NCBI GenBank assembly: GCA_963722665.1 | Contig: CAVRNW010000024.1 | Location: 1-64,000, forward strand | Length of the DNA stretch: 64,000 bases | Direction: 5' to 3' | Origin: Site-B1 sp963722665 | GTDB taxonomy: Bacteria; Bacteroidota; Bacteroidia; Flavobacteriales; Flavobacteriaceae | In this document: one piece after another, positions 33,307-40,953 of the stretch | How the letters are laid out: each line of letters begins with the position of its first letter | Position numbering within the stretch: position 1 is the stretch's first letter | Program-made: the position numbers and the translations under genes | Notes under the pieces: generated by a model | Database searches by the model: none | What the model was told of the DNA's origin: nothing | The model's input: only the letters and a program-made list of their open reading frames with translations

Positions 33307-33710
33307 AAGTAACCGTAAGTAGAAAGGCGCATTTTAATGCAGCGCACAGGTTGTACAGAAAGGATTGGAGCAACGATAAGAATGAGAAAATCTTCGGATT
33401 ATGCAATAACCCTAATTTTCATGGGCATAATTATGAATTGATTGTAAGTGTTACAGGCGAAATAGATAAGGAAACAGGATATGTCATCGACATGAAAGTT
33501 TTAAAAGATATCATAAAGGCGGAAGTTGAAGATGTATTTGATCATAAAAATCTAAATATTGAAGTTCCGGAATTTCAGGAATTAAATCCCACTGCCGAGA
33601 ATATTGTTGTTGTCATTTACAATAAACTGAAGCCTAAATTGAATAAAAAACTCGATTTGGAAGTCACCCTTTATGAAACGCCTCGCAATTTTGTAAAGTA
33701 TTCAGGCTAG
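33303..33710 (+). CDS. 6-pyruvoyl-tetrahydropterin / 6-carboxytetrahydropterin synthase family protein
   Basis: Protein of 135 aa. Zinc ligands are His15 (FNAAH) and His40/His42 (NFHGHNY), with the catalytic Cys34 in LCNNPNFHGH. The spacing CNNPN-x-HGHNY is that of PTPS-type enzymes rather than the shorter CGRLHGH of classical QueD. Members convert dihydroneopterin triphosphate either towards tetrahydrobiopterin-type pterins or to 6-carboxytetrahydropterin for queuosine, and sequence alone does not settle which. No other queuosine gene is seen nearby. It overlaps idi by 4 nt and is 6 nt before manA, so the three genes probably form one operon. Confidence 0.88.
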   Translation: MKVTVSRKAHFNAAHRLYRKDWSNDKNEKIFGLCNNPNFHGHNYELIVSVTGEIDKETGYVIDMKVLKDIIKAEVEDVFDHKNLNIEVPEFQELNPTAENIVVVIYNKLKPKLNKKLDLEVTLYETPRNFVKYSG

Positions 33711-33716
33711 TAGTTT

Positions 33717-34688
33717 ATGAAGCATACCGTCTATCCATTTAAATTTAAACCCATTTTAAAAGAAAGAATTTGGGGAGGAAATAAACTCGCAACGGTCTTA
33801 AAAAAAGACACAGCATCCAATCTTATTGGTGAAAGTTGGGAAATAAGTGATGTCCAAGGTGATACTTCGGTTATTGCAAATGGTAGTTTTAAAGGCATGT
33901 CATTAAGTGAATTACAAACTAAATTAGGACCAGACCTTATTGGAAAAAAGAATTTTAAAAATTTTCAGAATAAATTTCCAATTCTCATCAAATTCATAGA
34001 TGCTGAACAGGATCTGTCCATTCAGTTGCATCCTAACAATAAATTGGCAGCAGAACGTCATAATTCCTTTGGAAAGACCGAGATGTGGTATGTTATGCAA
34101 GCGGATAAGGATGCCAAATTAATTGTGGACTTTAATCAGGAAATGGATAAGGATATATACTTAAAACATCTTAATAATAAAACTTTGCCCAAGGTTCTGA
34201 ATTTTGAAAAAGTCAAAGAAGGCGATACTTATTTCATAGAAGTAGGTCGGGTTCATGCCATAGGAGCAGGCGTTATGTTGGCCGAAATTCAACAAACAAG
34301 TGATATAACTTATAGAGTTTATGATTGGGACCGCATAGATGCTGAAGGGAATTCCAGAGAACTGCACAATGACTTGGCAATTGATGCTATTGATTTTAAT
34401 ATGCCTGATAATTATAAAGTTGTATACAGCAAGGATAAAAATTCCAGCAACAAAATGGTTAGCTGTCCTTACTTTACTACCAATTATCTGGAGCTGACAG
34501 AATCACTAAAGAAAGTAAATAATCACGACTCTTTCATTATATATATTTGTGTTGATGGTGAAGCTAATATAAAAACGGACTCACATCTTGAAACTATAAA
34601 AAAAGGAGAAACAATTTTATTACCAGCCTCGATCAAAAACTATTCAATTTCTTCAAATAGTTCTATACTTTTAGAGGTTTATGTATAA
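33717..34688 (+). CDS. manA: Mannose-6-phosphate isomerase, class I
   Basis: Zinc enzyme of 323 aa that interconverts mannose 6-phosphate and fructose 6-phosphate, feeding GDP-mannose and polysaccharide synthesis or mannose use. The cupin-type zinc site is complete: Gln103 and His105 in IQLHPNN, Glu122 in GKTEMWYV and His180 in GRVHAIG. The active-site arginine lies in the segment ITYRVYDWDR. Length matches the short bacterial class I form. It directly follows the PTPS-like gene (6 nt) and is 38 nt before a small gene of unknown function. Confidence 0.93.
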   Translation: MKHTVYPFKFKPILKERIWGGNKLATVLKKDTASNLIGESWEISDVQGDTSVIANGSFKGMSLSELQTKLGPDLIGKKNFKNFQNKFPILIKFIDAEQDLSIQLHPNNKLAAERHNSFGKTEMWYVMQADKDAKLIVDFNQEMDKDIYLKHLNNKTLPKVLNFEKVKEGDTYFIEVGRVHAIGAGVMLAEIQQTSDITYRVYDWDRIDAEGNSRELHNDLAIDAIDFNMPDNYKVVYSKDKNSSNKMVSCPYFTTNYLELTESLKKVNNHDSFIIYICVDGEANIKTDSHLETIKKGETILLPASIKNYSISSNSSILLEVYV

Positions 34689-34726
34689 AAAACCTTAATT
34701 TTGAATCCAAAATAAAACAAAAGATC

Positions 34727-34993
34727 ATGGCAAATAAAAGAGACCTTAAAAAGGATATCAATTATGTTCTAGGCGATATTATTGAAGCAGTATACGTTTG
34801 GGAACTTCATAATCCCGATAAGGATACTAAAAAAAGCGAGGCTATAATAGATGAAGCTATTGCGGTATTTGATGAATTGATCGTGAAGGTTAACGATCGT
34901 ACTGTTGAAAATAAAAAAGCTCATTTTAAAGGAATTAGTAAAGACCTTGAATCCAAAGGTCGTGTACTGATAGAAAAAATAAATAAATTGTAG
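34727..34993 (+). CDS. Small conserved-looking helical protein of unknown function
   Basis: Protein of 88 aa, highly charged, predicted almost entirely helical (e.g. KSEAIIDEAIAVFDELIVKV), with no signal peptide, cysteine or membrane segment. The ATG at 34727 is the only good start, and codon use resembles the neighbours. It sits 38 nt after manA and ends at a strong terminator, so it probably shares that transcript. I do not recognise a named domain. Confidence 0.75.
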   Translation: MANKRDLKKDINYVLGDIIEAVYVWELHNPDKDTKKSEAIIDEAIAVFDELIVKVNDRTVENKKAHFKGISKDLESKGRVLIEKINKL

Positions 34994-35027
34994 AAAAAAA
35001 AGTCTCACATTGTGAGACTTTTTTTAT
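34992..35027. terminator. Bidirectional terminator between convergent genes
   Basis: AGTCTCA (35001-35007) pairs with TGAGACT (35013-35019), flanked by eight A on the left and seven T on the right, so it can end transcripts from both strands. It separates the small gene at 34727 from the minus-strand lipoprotein gene, whose last codon lies in the T run. Confidence 0.88.
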
Positions 35028-35728
35028 TGGTTTTCTTCTTTCGCTTTTATTTCTTCAATGAAACTTTTAAGCTCTATTCCGTATTTCGAATTCAATACTT
35101 TCTCATCCAGATTATTATAAATGGTGTCCAAGGCCTTAATGTTAGCATTATACATATCGGACAAAACAATATAAGGAGTCACTTCACTGTCTAAATGATT
35201 CATTGAAAAGTTTAAAGCATATTTAAATCTACTATTATTATATCTTTCTAAAACATCTTTTAATGAGTCTGCTTTTGCCTGATCCTGTTCTTTCTGAGCT
35301 TCAAAATTGGCTTTAATCAGGTCTAGGGACTTATTATTGAATTGTTTTATCATTTTTTTGTATTCTGAAAGAATTTCTTGCTGTTGGGAGCCATTTATCT
35401 TAGCATCAACCACAAAATTCTTCAGGGTCGTTTGAATTTCCGTAGTGCCTTTATCGGCAAAGAATGATAACCTGTTTTCGGTTTTATCATTTTTATCCAG
35501 ATACAGGTAATACATTTCCGGAGTAGATAGTTCACTGTGTAATTCAAAACTGGAATCTCCCAATATGCTTACAGAATCTACTGCCATTAGAGTTGTATCA
35601 CTAACACGCTGCAAATAAATTGTTCCTTTTTTCAAACCTTTAACTGTGCCTTTAACAATCAGGTCAGTCCCTTTTTCACCACACGAAAAGGCTATTAAAA
35701 GTAACAGAAGAAGTAATATATTTTTCAT
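35024..35728 (-). CDS. Lipoprotein with DUF4369 domain
   Basis: Protein of 234 aa starting MKNILLLLLLLIAFSCG at 35728; a start four codons upstream is also possible. The lipobox AFSC places Cys16 or so as lipidated residue. The DUF4369 domain follows (VKGTVKGLKKGTIYLQRV), which in Bacteroidota is usually the N-terminal part of TlpA-like thiol-disulfide proteins. Here the thioredoxin domain is absent and a charged helical region takes its place (about 130-234). It is a stand-alone gene between a bidirectional terminator and the DUF819 gene. Function unknown; probably envelope-associated. Confidence 0.85.
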   Translation of the reverse strand: MKNILLLLLLLIAFSCGEKGTDLIVKGTVKGLKKGTIYLQRVSDTTLMAVDSVSILGDSSFELHSELSTPEMYYLYLDKNDKTENRLSFFADKGTTEIQTTLKNFVVDAKINGSQQQEILSEYKKMIKQFNNKSLDLIKANFEAQKEQDQAKADSLKDVLERYNNSRFKYALNFSMNHLDSEVTPYIVLSDMYNANIKALDTIYNNLDEKVLNSKYGIELKSFIEEIKAKEENQ

Positions 35729-35781
35729 TTGAGAATTCAATTGTTTTAGAGTGTAAATATCTCATTAATTTTCATTAATAA

Positions 35782-37092
35782 CTAGCTGGCAGCTGCCATT
35801 TGCATTAAAATGGTACAACCTATTGCTGCAATTGTTCCTATTGCATATCCAAAAACTGCTAATAAAACTCCCACAGTTGCCAAAGAAGGATGAAATGCAG
35901 AAGCTACAATAGGTGCAGAGGCTGCGCCACCAACATTTGCCTGACTTCCAACTGCCAAAAAGAAATACGGTGCTTTTATAAGTTTTGCTACAAGAATTAG
36001 TAAACCCGCGTGAATTGACATCCAAACAACACCAATCCCAATTAAACCAACATTATCAAAAATTAAAGCTAGATCCATTTTCATACCAATTGAAGCAACT
36101 AAAATGTAGATAAATACACTTCCATATTTACTGGCTCCGGCACCTTCGTAATTTTTTGCTTTTGTAAATGATAATAATATAGCCACAATAGTAGAAATAC
36201 TGATCAACCAAAAGAATTTAGAACCCAAAAAAGTAAAGATGTTTCTTGTGGTCGGGTTTTCAATATTGGCAACAATATCATCAAATAAAGGTGCAATAAA
36301 TCCAGAACATAAATGAGCGAAACTTACCGTTCCAAAAGCTATTGCAGCAATTATCATTAGATCAGTTAAAGATGGGTTTCTCTTTACTTGCTCTGAGAAA
36401 GCTATAACCTTTTCTTTTAAGTCTTCTATAGCTGTGGTGTCTGCCCCCAACCATTTATCGATCTTTTTTTGTTTACCAATTCCTAGAAGAATTATTGCCA
36501 TCCAAATGTTAGCAACAACAATATCAACAAACACCATGCCTCCATACAATTTCTGGTTATAGCCATAAATTTCTAACATTGCTGTTTGGTTGGCTCCTCC
36601 GCCAATCCAACTTCCTGCAAGGGTTGATAACCCTCTCCAAACCGCATCTGGACCAACACCGCCAACTGTTTCAGGAGAGAAGGATGAGATTATTAAAATA
36701 GCTATGGGGCCTCCAATTACAATTCCAATTGTACCAGTAAAAAACATAATTAATGCTTTCCACCCTAAATTAAAAACGGCTTTCAAATCAATACTTAAGG
36801 TCATTAATACCAAAGCTGCCGGTAATAGATAACGACTCGAAACATAGTACAAGTTTGTACTATGTTTAATTATTTCGCCTTTATCATTTGTAGTTTCCCA
36901 ATCCGGTGCAATTAGACCTATTGTAGTGAATACGGCAGGGACCATATAGGCAACAAATAACCCGGGAACTATTTTATAGAATTTCGACCAGAATCCTGTT
37001 TTAATAGACTCTGTGTAAAATATCAATCCCAGAGCCAGCATTAATAAACCAAAGACAATAGTGTCATCAGTAAAAAGAGGTGCGTTATTCAT
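35782..37092 (-). CDS. DUF819 family integral membrane protein
   Basis: Protein of 436 aa. The start at 37092 (MNNAPLFTDD) is used because the ten upstream residues fall in the promoter region. It has about ten to twelve hydrophobic helices, beginning with TIVFGLLMLALGLIFY, and the family-typical glycine-rich segment WIGGGANQTAMLEIYG. A charged cytoplasmic loop (about 215-250) splits the two halves. DUF819 proteins (E. coli YjcL-like) are thought to be transporters, but the substrate is not established. It is monocistronic and lies just downstream of the small ribbon-helix-helix gene, from which a terminator separates it. Confidence 0.88.
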   Translation of the reverse strand: MNNAPLFTDDTIVFGLLMLALGLIFYTESIKTGFWSKFYKIVPGLFVAYMVPAVFTTIGLIAPDWETTNDKGEIIKHSTNLYYVSSRYLLPAALVLMTLSIDLKAVFNLGWKALIMFFTGTIGIVIGGPIAILIISSFSPETVGGVGPDAVWRGLSTLAGSWIGGGANQTAMLEIYGYNQKLYGGMVFVDIVVANIWMAIILLGIGKQKKIDKWLGADTTAIEDLKEKVIAFSEQVKRNPSLTDLMIIAAIAFGTVSFAHLCSGFIAPLFDDIVANIENPTTRNIFTFLGSKFFWLISISTIVAILLSFTKAKNYEGAGASKYGSVFIYILVASIGMKMDLALIFDNVGLIGIGVVWMSIHAGLLILVAKLIKAPYFFLAVGSQANVGGAASAPIVASAFHPSLATVGVLLAVFGYAIGTIAAIGCTILMQMAAAS

Positions 37093-37135
37093 ATAATTTT
37101 TTTGGAACACGCAAAGTACCAAAATTTATGGCATT

Positions 37136-37167
37136 AAAAAAGCGACTTGTCAGGAGCCGCTTTTTTT
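37136..37167 (-). terminator. Terminator overlapping the end of the ribbon-helix-helix gene
   Basis: Read on the minus strand, AAAAAAGCG (from 37167) pairs with CGCTTTTTT (to 37136) around a short loop, followed by the T run. The stem includes the last codons (KKSGS) and the stop of the small gene at 37150. Confidence 0.7.
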
Positions 37168-37335
37168 ATTAGAATCTTGTTTTTGTTTGGGTTCTCGTTT
37201 GGCTTGTTTAAGATATTGCATAAGTATCCATTCTATCTGTCCATTGGTGCTTCTAAACTCATCAGCAGCCCATTTCTCGACAGCTTTGAGGATATCTTCA
37301 TTTATTCGTAATGCAAAGGCTTTCTTTTTTGCCAT
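37150..37335 (-). CDS. Arc-like ribbon-helix-helix DNA-binding protein
   Basis: Protein of 61 aa: one beta strand (KAFALRIN) followed by two helices (EDILKAVEKWAADEF, then STNGQIEWILMQYLKQA), the MetJ/Arc fold, with a basic C-terminal tail. Such proteins dimerise and read DNA through the strand. It is the third gene of an SPFH-DUF4177-RHH operon, 32 nt after the DUF4177 gene. An autoregulator of the operon is the simplest guess; the target site is not identified. Confidence 0.85.
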   Translation of the reverse strand: MAKKKAFALRINEDILKAVEKWAADEFRSTNGQIEWILMQYLKQAKREPKQKQDSNKKSGS

Positions 37336-37367
37336 AAATACTATATTAATACAATAATATGTATTGT

Positions 37368-37535
37368 TTATCTATATTTTTCCCGCTCAAATACTACGTT
37401 CATGACACCGTGCTGATTGGTGTTGACAGAATGAAGGTCCCAGCCTTCCTTAGCATGTATATTAAGGAATTCCTCTAATTTTTTTGCGGTATTCGTCCAT
37501 CCCAGTTTCGGTTTTTCTACTCTATATTCTTTCAT
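37368..37535 (-). CDS. Small DUF4177-like protein
   Basis: A 55-aa open frame starting MKEYRVEKPKLGWTNTAKKL and ending VVFEREKYR. It contains the DUF4177 pattern: a YRVEK strand, a helix with LEEFLNIHAKEGWDLHSV, then a terminal VVFER strand. It begins 3 nt after the SPFH gene stops and is followed by the RHH gene, so co-translation is likely. Too short to call a function. The tight packing between two clear genes and the domain match support it as real. Confidence 0.8.
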   Translation of the reverse strand: MKEYRVEKPKLGWTNTAKKLEEFLNIHAKEGWDLHSVNTNQHGVMNVVFEREKYR

Positions 37536-37538
37536 AGC

Positions 37539-38399
37539 TTATTGATTCAGAGTTCCTGTATTTAAAACAGGTGATGCATCTTTATCACCACACAGAATTA
37601 CCATTAAGTTACTTACCATTGCTGCCTTACGTTCATCATCCAGATCCACAATATTTTTCTTTCCAAGTTCATTAAGTGCCATTTCTACCATACTTACAGC
37701 GCCTTCTACTATCTTGTGTCTGGCTGCAACTATTGCTGTAGCTTGCTGACGTTTGAGCATTGCATTGGCTATTTCCTGAGCATAGGCCAAATAACCAATT
37801 CTTGCTTCTAAAACTTCAATGCCGGCAATTGATAAACGTTCATCAATTTCTTTTTCCAAGGCTTCACTTACTTCATTCACGCTCGACCTTAGTGTAATAT
37901 CTTCAGTGTGGCCTTCATCAGCAAAATTATCATATGGGTACATACTGGCTAGCTTACGAACTGCTGCATCTGTTTGTACTCGAACAAAATTCTCATAATT
38001 ATCTACATCGAAGGCTGCTTTATAAGTATTTTGAACCCTCCAAACCAGTATAGTGCTTATCATAATAGGGTTTCCTAACTTGTCATTTACTTTTAATCGT
38101 TCACTATCAAAATTACTGGCACGTAACGAGATCTTCTTTTTAGTATAAAATGGATTTACCCAATAAAACCCATTTTTCTTTATTGTACCAACATACTTTC
38201 CGAATAGAAGTAGTACTCGTGATCCGTTTGGTTGAACCATTACAAATCCAAACATGGTTATAATTGCGGCGAGTATGGCAAAACCAAACCAGGGGTTTTG
38301 AAATGCAATAATTGCAGTGATCCCGCCAAAAAATAGTATGAAAAATATTAGCAGCATTAAATATCCGCTGATAGGAACTATAAGTTTTTCTTGTTTCAT
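37539..38399 (-). CDS. SPFH/band 7 domain membrane protein
   Basis: Protein of 286 aa. Two N-terminal hydrophobic segments (YLMLLIFFILFFGGITAII and FGFAILAAIITMFGFVMV) anchor it in the membrane. The SPFH/band 7 domain follows (about 55-200, RVLLLFGKYVGTIKKNGFYW), then a coiled helical region with ALEKEIDERLSIAGIEVLEA and NAMLKRQQATAIVAARH. SPFH proteins oligomerise into rings or membrane microdomains and often control proteases. It heads a three-gene operon (3-nt gap to DUF4177, then RHH). The tail after the SPFH domain, ending CGDKDASPVLNTG, is short. No partner NfeD gene is present. Physiological role unknown. Confidence 0.9.
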   Translation of the reverse strand: MKQEKLIVPISGYLMLLIFFILFFGGITAIIAFQNPWFGFAILAAIITMFGFVMVQPNGSRVLLLFGKYVGTIKKNGFYWVNPFYTKKKISLRASNFDSERLKVNDKLGNPIMISTILVWRVQNTYKAAFDVDNYENFVRVQTDAAVRKLASMYPYDNFADEGHTEDITLRSSVNEVSEALEKEIDERLSIAGIEVLEARIGYLAYAQEIANAMLKRQQATAIVAARHKIVEGAVSMVEMALNELGKKNIVDLDDERKAAMVSNLMVILCGDKDASPVLNTGTLNQ

Positions 38400-38484
38400 G
38401 ATATATAATTTAAAATGATGTTAAAATGATATCATAAAGATATAGTGCCTAAAATTAATTTCCTAATTTTTATCAAAAATTATT

Positions 38485-38622
38485 TTTGGCATGATGATTG
38501 AATATATATAATTGTAATTTACTATGATGATTTGGTTAAGGAGTGATTACCTTGGACCAAGGAGTAGAAATTACGTTGGTTGGTTAGTTAAAAAGCATCT
38601 CTCTCGAGATGCTTTTTTTATG
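38485..38622 (+). ncRNA. Candidate short plus-strand transcript or leader-size peptide (speculative)
   Basis: In the 293-nt gap between two minus-strand genes, TTTG (38485-38488) and TATAATTG (38507-38514, one mismatch to TAnnTTTG) are 18 nt apart, and a strong hairpin plus T7 lies at 38591-38619. This would make a transcript of about 100 nt. Within it an ATG at 38524 opens a 44-codon frame (LRSDYLGPRSRNYVGWL part) that runs through the hairpin to 38658. A CCTTGG/CCAAGG inverted repeat and an AAGGAGT...ATTAC direct repeat are also present. The hairpin also suits the minus-strand hydrolase, so the transcript is unproven. Confidence 0.3.
38591..38619. terminator. Bidirectional terminator
   Basis: AAAAGCATCTC (38591-38601) pairs with GAGATGCTTTT (38606-38616) around a TCTC loop; T runs occur on both strands. 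On the minus strand it ends the hydrolase transcript, whose stop is 74 nt away. Confidence 0.8.
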
Positions 38623-38692
38623 CGGAGATATGATTCTATAAATTCATACTCTAGTTAAACAGATTTAATTGGTAGCTCTAATTAACAAGTTT

Positions 38693-39619
38693 TTATTTTT
38701 CAATAAAAGCTACAATGGCAGAAATTAACTCAGGTGAAATTTTTCTGTGAGGTTCGTTATACGATTTGGTATTTTCTAAAGTATCTCCCTCTATAGTTAC
38801 CAATATATGATTCATTTTGTCTATGATAACCAGTTCCGCTTCGGGTTTAGCATTCTTTAAAAGATTTGCTTCAGTCTCCGAGACTTGAATATCCTTAGAA
38901 CCATTAATTATTAATATGGGCATGTTCAGGTCCTTTATAATCTGTGCCGGATCATATTGCATCCAATTCATCAAAAACGGTTGAATGTCTAATCTAAAAA
39001 CTGACGCCAAAGCAGGTGGAAAATCAGCTATGGTATTTCCTTCCTTCAAGCTATTAAAGATACGATTGGTATCCTCTGTAAACATGGGTGCAGTTTTGGT
39101 TATCTGTTCGGTTATAACATTATCAATGGACTGACCTGCTCCTGCAAGTGAAACAAATCCATATGCATGATCCTTTGCAGCCAGCATGCCAACTAAACTT
39201 CCCTGACTATGGCCAATTATATAAATATTTTTGAATTCCTTTTTTGATCCAAAATACTCCACTACCGTTTTGGCATCTGTTACAAAATCATCAAACATAA
39301 TGTTTTCATCTACCTTGCCTTCTCGTATCTGTTTAACTATGCGTTTGTCATATCTAAAGGTGGAAATTCCCTGATCTGATAATTTCTCTGCCAACTTCTT
39401 TAATGAATTGTTCATTAAGAAATTCTGGTTTCCATCTCTGTTTGTAGGCCCGGAACCCGCAATTAATATAGCTAAATCTGGTTTCTTAACATTATTTGGA
39501 ACTAATAGAGTGCCATCAACATGTATGTTTATACTAAGTTCAGTTTCTGTAAATTTCAGATCCTGGGCAAAAGTCATAAACCCGATAAAAAGAAAAAGAA
39601 ATAAAAGATTTGATTTCAT
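38693..39619 (-). CDS. Exported alpha/beta hydrolase
   Basis: Protein of 308 aa with a signal peptide ending MTFAQ (about residue 19). The alpha/beta-hydrolase core shows the oxyanion segment IAGSGPTNRDGNQ (about 50), the nucleophile elbow GHSQGSLVG (Ser about 142), an aspartate in LIINGSKDIQV and the final histidine in DKMNHILV. It resembles the BAAT/serine-aminopeptidase S33 group common in Flavobacteriia. Substrate cannot be told from sequence; acyl esters or peptides are possible. It is monocistronic, with its own terminator at 38591. Confidence 0.88.
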   Translation of the reverse strand: MKSNLLFLFLFIGFMTFAQDLKFTETELSINIHVDGTLLVPNNVKKPDLAILIAGSGPTNRDGNQNFLMNNSLKKLAEKLSDQGISTFRYDKRIVKQIREGKVDENIMFDDFVTDAKTVVEYFGSKKEFKNIYIIGHSQGSLVGMLAAKDHAYGFVSLAGAGQSIDNVITEQITKTAPMFTEDTNRIFNSLKEGNTIADFPPALASVFRLDIQPFLMNWMQYDPAQIIKDLNMPILIINGSKDIQVSETEANLLKNAKPEAELVIIDKMNHILVTIEGDTLENTKSYNEPHRKISPELISAIVAFIEK

Positions 39620-39741
39620 AGTTTAATTTTTGTAGAAAAGTAAACAAAATAAGTGCCAATTTTTGATAAAGTTAATGCAAATTTCAAAGAAATTATTCTA
39701 TTTTTTGATAGATATTGGATAAGAAATACTGTTAAAGAAAT

Positions 39742-39807
39742 GTGCATTTCATCGATAAAACAGAATATTTGGTCAAATTATGTTAAAAAAAAGTGTATTA
39801 CATCGAT
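39742..39807 (+). promoter_or_regulatory. Two direct copies of the GTGyATTwCATCGAT element
   Basis: GTGCATTTCATCGAT (39742-39756) and GTGTATTACATCGAT (39793-39807) are 51 bp apart; each is preceded by GTTAAA plus an A-rich stretch. The core GCATTTCATCG also occurs at 139 and, with one change, at 10176, both upstream of adhesin genes. After the first copy AATATTTG (39764-39771) lies at the same 20-nt distance as the -7 box of gene A. The region 39620-39986 (about 370 nt) has no coding frame I can support. Confidence 0.5.
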
Positions 39808-39999
39808 TTTATCATGTTCTTTAACGAGGATTTGAAAATTATGTTTTATGTTTGACATGTACTAAAAGATATAGTTTTTAGTTCAATGGATTAATTAATT
39901 AATATTTGCCAATGTCTGTTGAAATTTAGACCCTAAATCTCACCAACAAAAGCATAGCAAATAGAAATAACTGAGGTTGAGGGACCTCAGTTTTTTTTT
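39772..39999 (+). ncRNA. Candidate orphan non-coding transcript ending at a strong terminator
   Basis: On the plus strand the element pair at 39742-39807 is followed by a perfect TAnnTTTG box (TATGTTTG, 39847-39854) and, 117 nt later, by a hairpin with T9 at 39971-39999. No frame longer than a few codons with a plausible start lies between. Both flanking genes are on the minus strand, so this T-run terminator has no known plus-strand gene to serve. The exact start is uncertain (about 39780 or 39862). Confidence 0.35.
39971..39999 (+). terminator. Plus-strand terminator overlapping the alkB stop
   Basis: CTGAGGT (39971-39977) pairs with ACCTCAG (39984-39990), followed by nine T. The T run encodes the last lysine codons of AlkB on the other strand. 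In the minus direction the T tail is weak (TTATTTC), so the signal is oriented for a plus-strand transcript. Confidence 0.75.
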
Positions 40000-40589
40000 G
40001 TTATAACCCGAAAAGTCAGATTAATTCTTTTTCCAATTGATTTCTTTGTCTTTGGTATTTGATGCAACCAGTTATGTTGTGTTTCCTTTTTCATGATCAG
40101 CAGACTTCCATGTTGTAAAATCAGATCCTTTTTTAATTCTTTATTTTTTCTATGCTTAAGTTTAAATAGTCGCTCTGCACCAAAGCTTACGGAAGCAATT
40201 ATTGGGTTAAGGCCTAATTCTTTCTCGTCATCTGCATGCCAGCCATTGCTATCTTGACCATCTCTGTATAAATTTAGGAGACAGCTTGTAAACTGTACAT
40301 TAATAATAGATTCAATTTTTGCTTTAATTGTCAAAAGCTCCCTTGTAAAACTATAAGGATTCATGGTTATGTTAGAATAGGTGTAAGGCTCTTCATTGTT
40401 AGCGAATAAGGCTGTAAGCCTGGGCTGCTTATAAGTTTTTCCGAAAATAGTGATATCATCCTGTTGCCAAGTAACATTTTTTAACAAGGATTGAAAATAC
40501 CGGTCAGATTCCTTAAGATTAAAAAATTCCGGATAATAAGTAATATCGGAATCCGGTAAATTAAGCTCAATCTTTTCATTAAATATCAT
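39987..40589 (-). CDS. alkB: AlkB-family alpha-ketoglutarate-dependent dioxygenase
   Basis: Protein of 200 aa of the 2OG-Fe(II) oxygenase family that removes alkyl lesions from DNA or RNA bases. The iron ligands are visible: His and Asp in NGWHADDEKELG, and the distal His in TQHNWLHQIPK. The 2-oxoglutarate-binding arginines are in GKRINLTFR near the C-terminus. The substrate-side segment YTYSNITMNPY resembles ALKBH2-type proteins. It follows the DoxX gene by 4 nt as the last gene of a MOSC-DoxX-alkB operon. Confidence 0.92.
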   Translation of the reverse strand: MIFNEKIELNLPDSDITYYPEFFNLKESDRYFQSLLKNVTWQQDDITIFGKTYKQPRLTALFANNEEPYTYSNITMNPYSFTRELLTIKAKIESIINVQFTSCLLNLYRDGQDSNGWHADDEKELGLNPIIASVSFGAERLFKLKHRKNKELKKDLILQHGSLLIMKKETQHNWLHQIPKTKKSIGKRINLTFRVITKKN

Positions 40590-40593
40590 ATCC

Positions 40594-40953
40594 TTAAAAT
40601 TGAAGATACCAATAAGCCCAATACATTAAAAAGAATTGCAACGGAATTCGAAGAATTAAAATCCATTTCGGAATTCCTGCTGATGCTTTTTCTCCGGATA
40701 GCATGTAGAAATGTACTAGTAAAAAAACAATTAACATGGCAATTATTCCATAAATTGACAAATTTTTAAGTCTGGGAAAACATAAAGAAATACCTAACAC
40801 AATCTCCGCTATACCACTTAAATAGACTAAGGATCTATGATTTGGAAGATATTTTGGCATAATTCGCTCATACATTTTTGGTTTAATAAAATGAAAGGAG
40901 CCTGCAACCATATACATGAAAGCCATAAGATATAAATGCCAGGGAAAGTTCAT
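40594..40953 (-). CDS. DoxX-like family membrane protein
   Basis: Protein of 119 aa with four hydrophobic helices (LYLMAFMYMVAGSFHFI, SLVYLSGIAEIVLGISL, IYGIIAMLIVFLLVHFYML, ILILRIPLQFFLMYWAYW), the size and layout of DoxX-like proteins. The helix-1 motif G-x-x-H-F and the helix-2 E-x-x-L-G are family features. Redox or quinone-linked roles are reported for some relatives, but none is certain here. Its start overlaps the MOSC gene by 4 nt and it ends 4 nt before alkB. Confidence 0.88.
   Translation of the reverse strand: MNFPWHLYLMAFMYMVAGSFHFIKPKMYERIMPKYLPNHRSLVYLSGIAEIVLGISLCFPRLKNLSIYGIIAMLIVFLLVHFYMLSGEKASAGIPKWILILRIPLQFFLMYWAYWYLQF

Noticed and set aside
37150..37535. Toxin-antitoxin pair (RHH plus small protein)
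   Set aside because: The small partner matches DUF4177 rather than a toxin family and both genes are tied to an SPFH gene.
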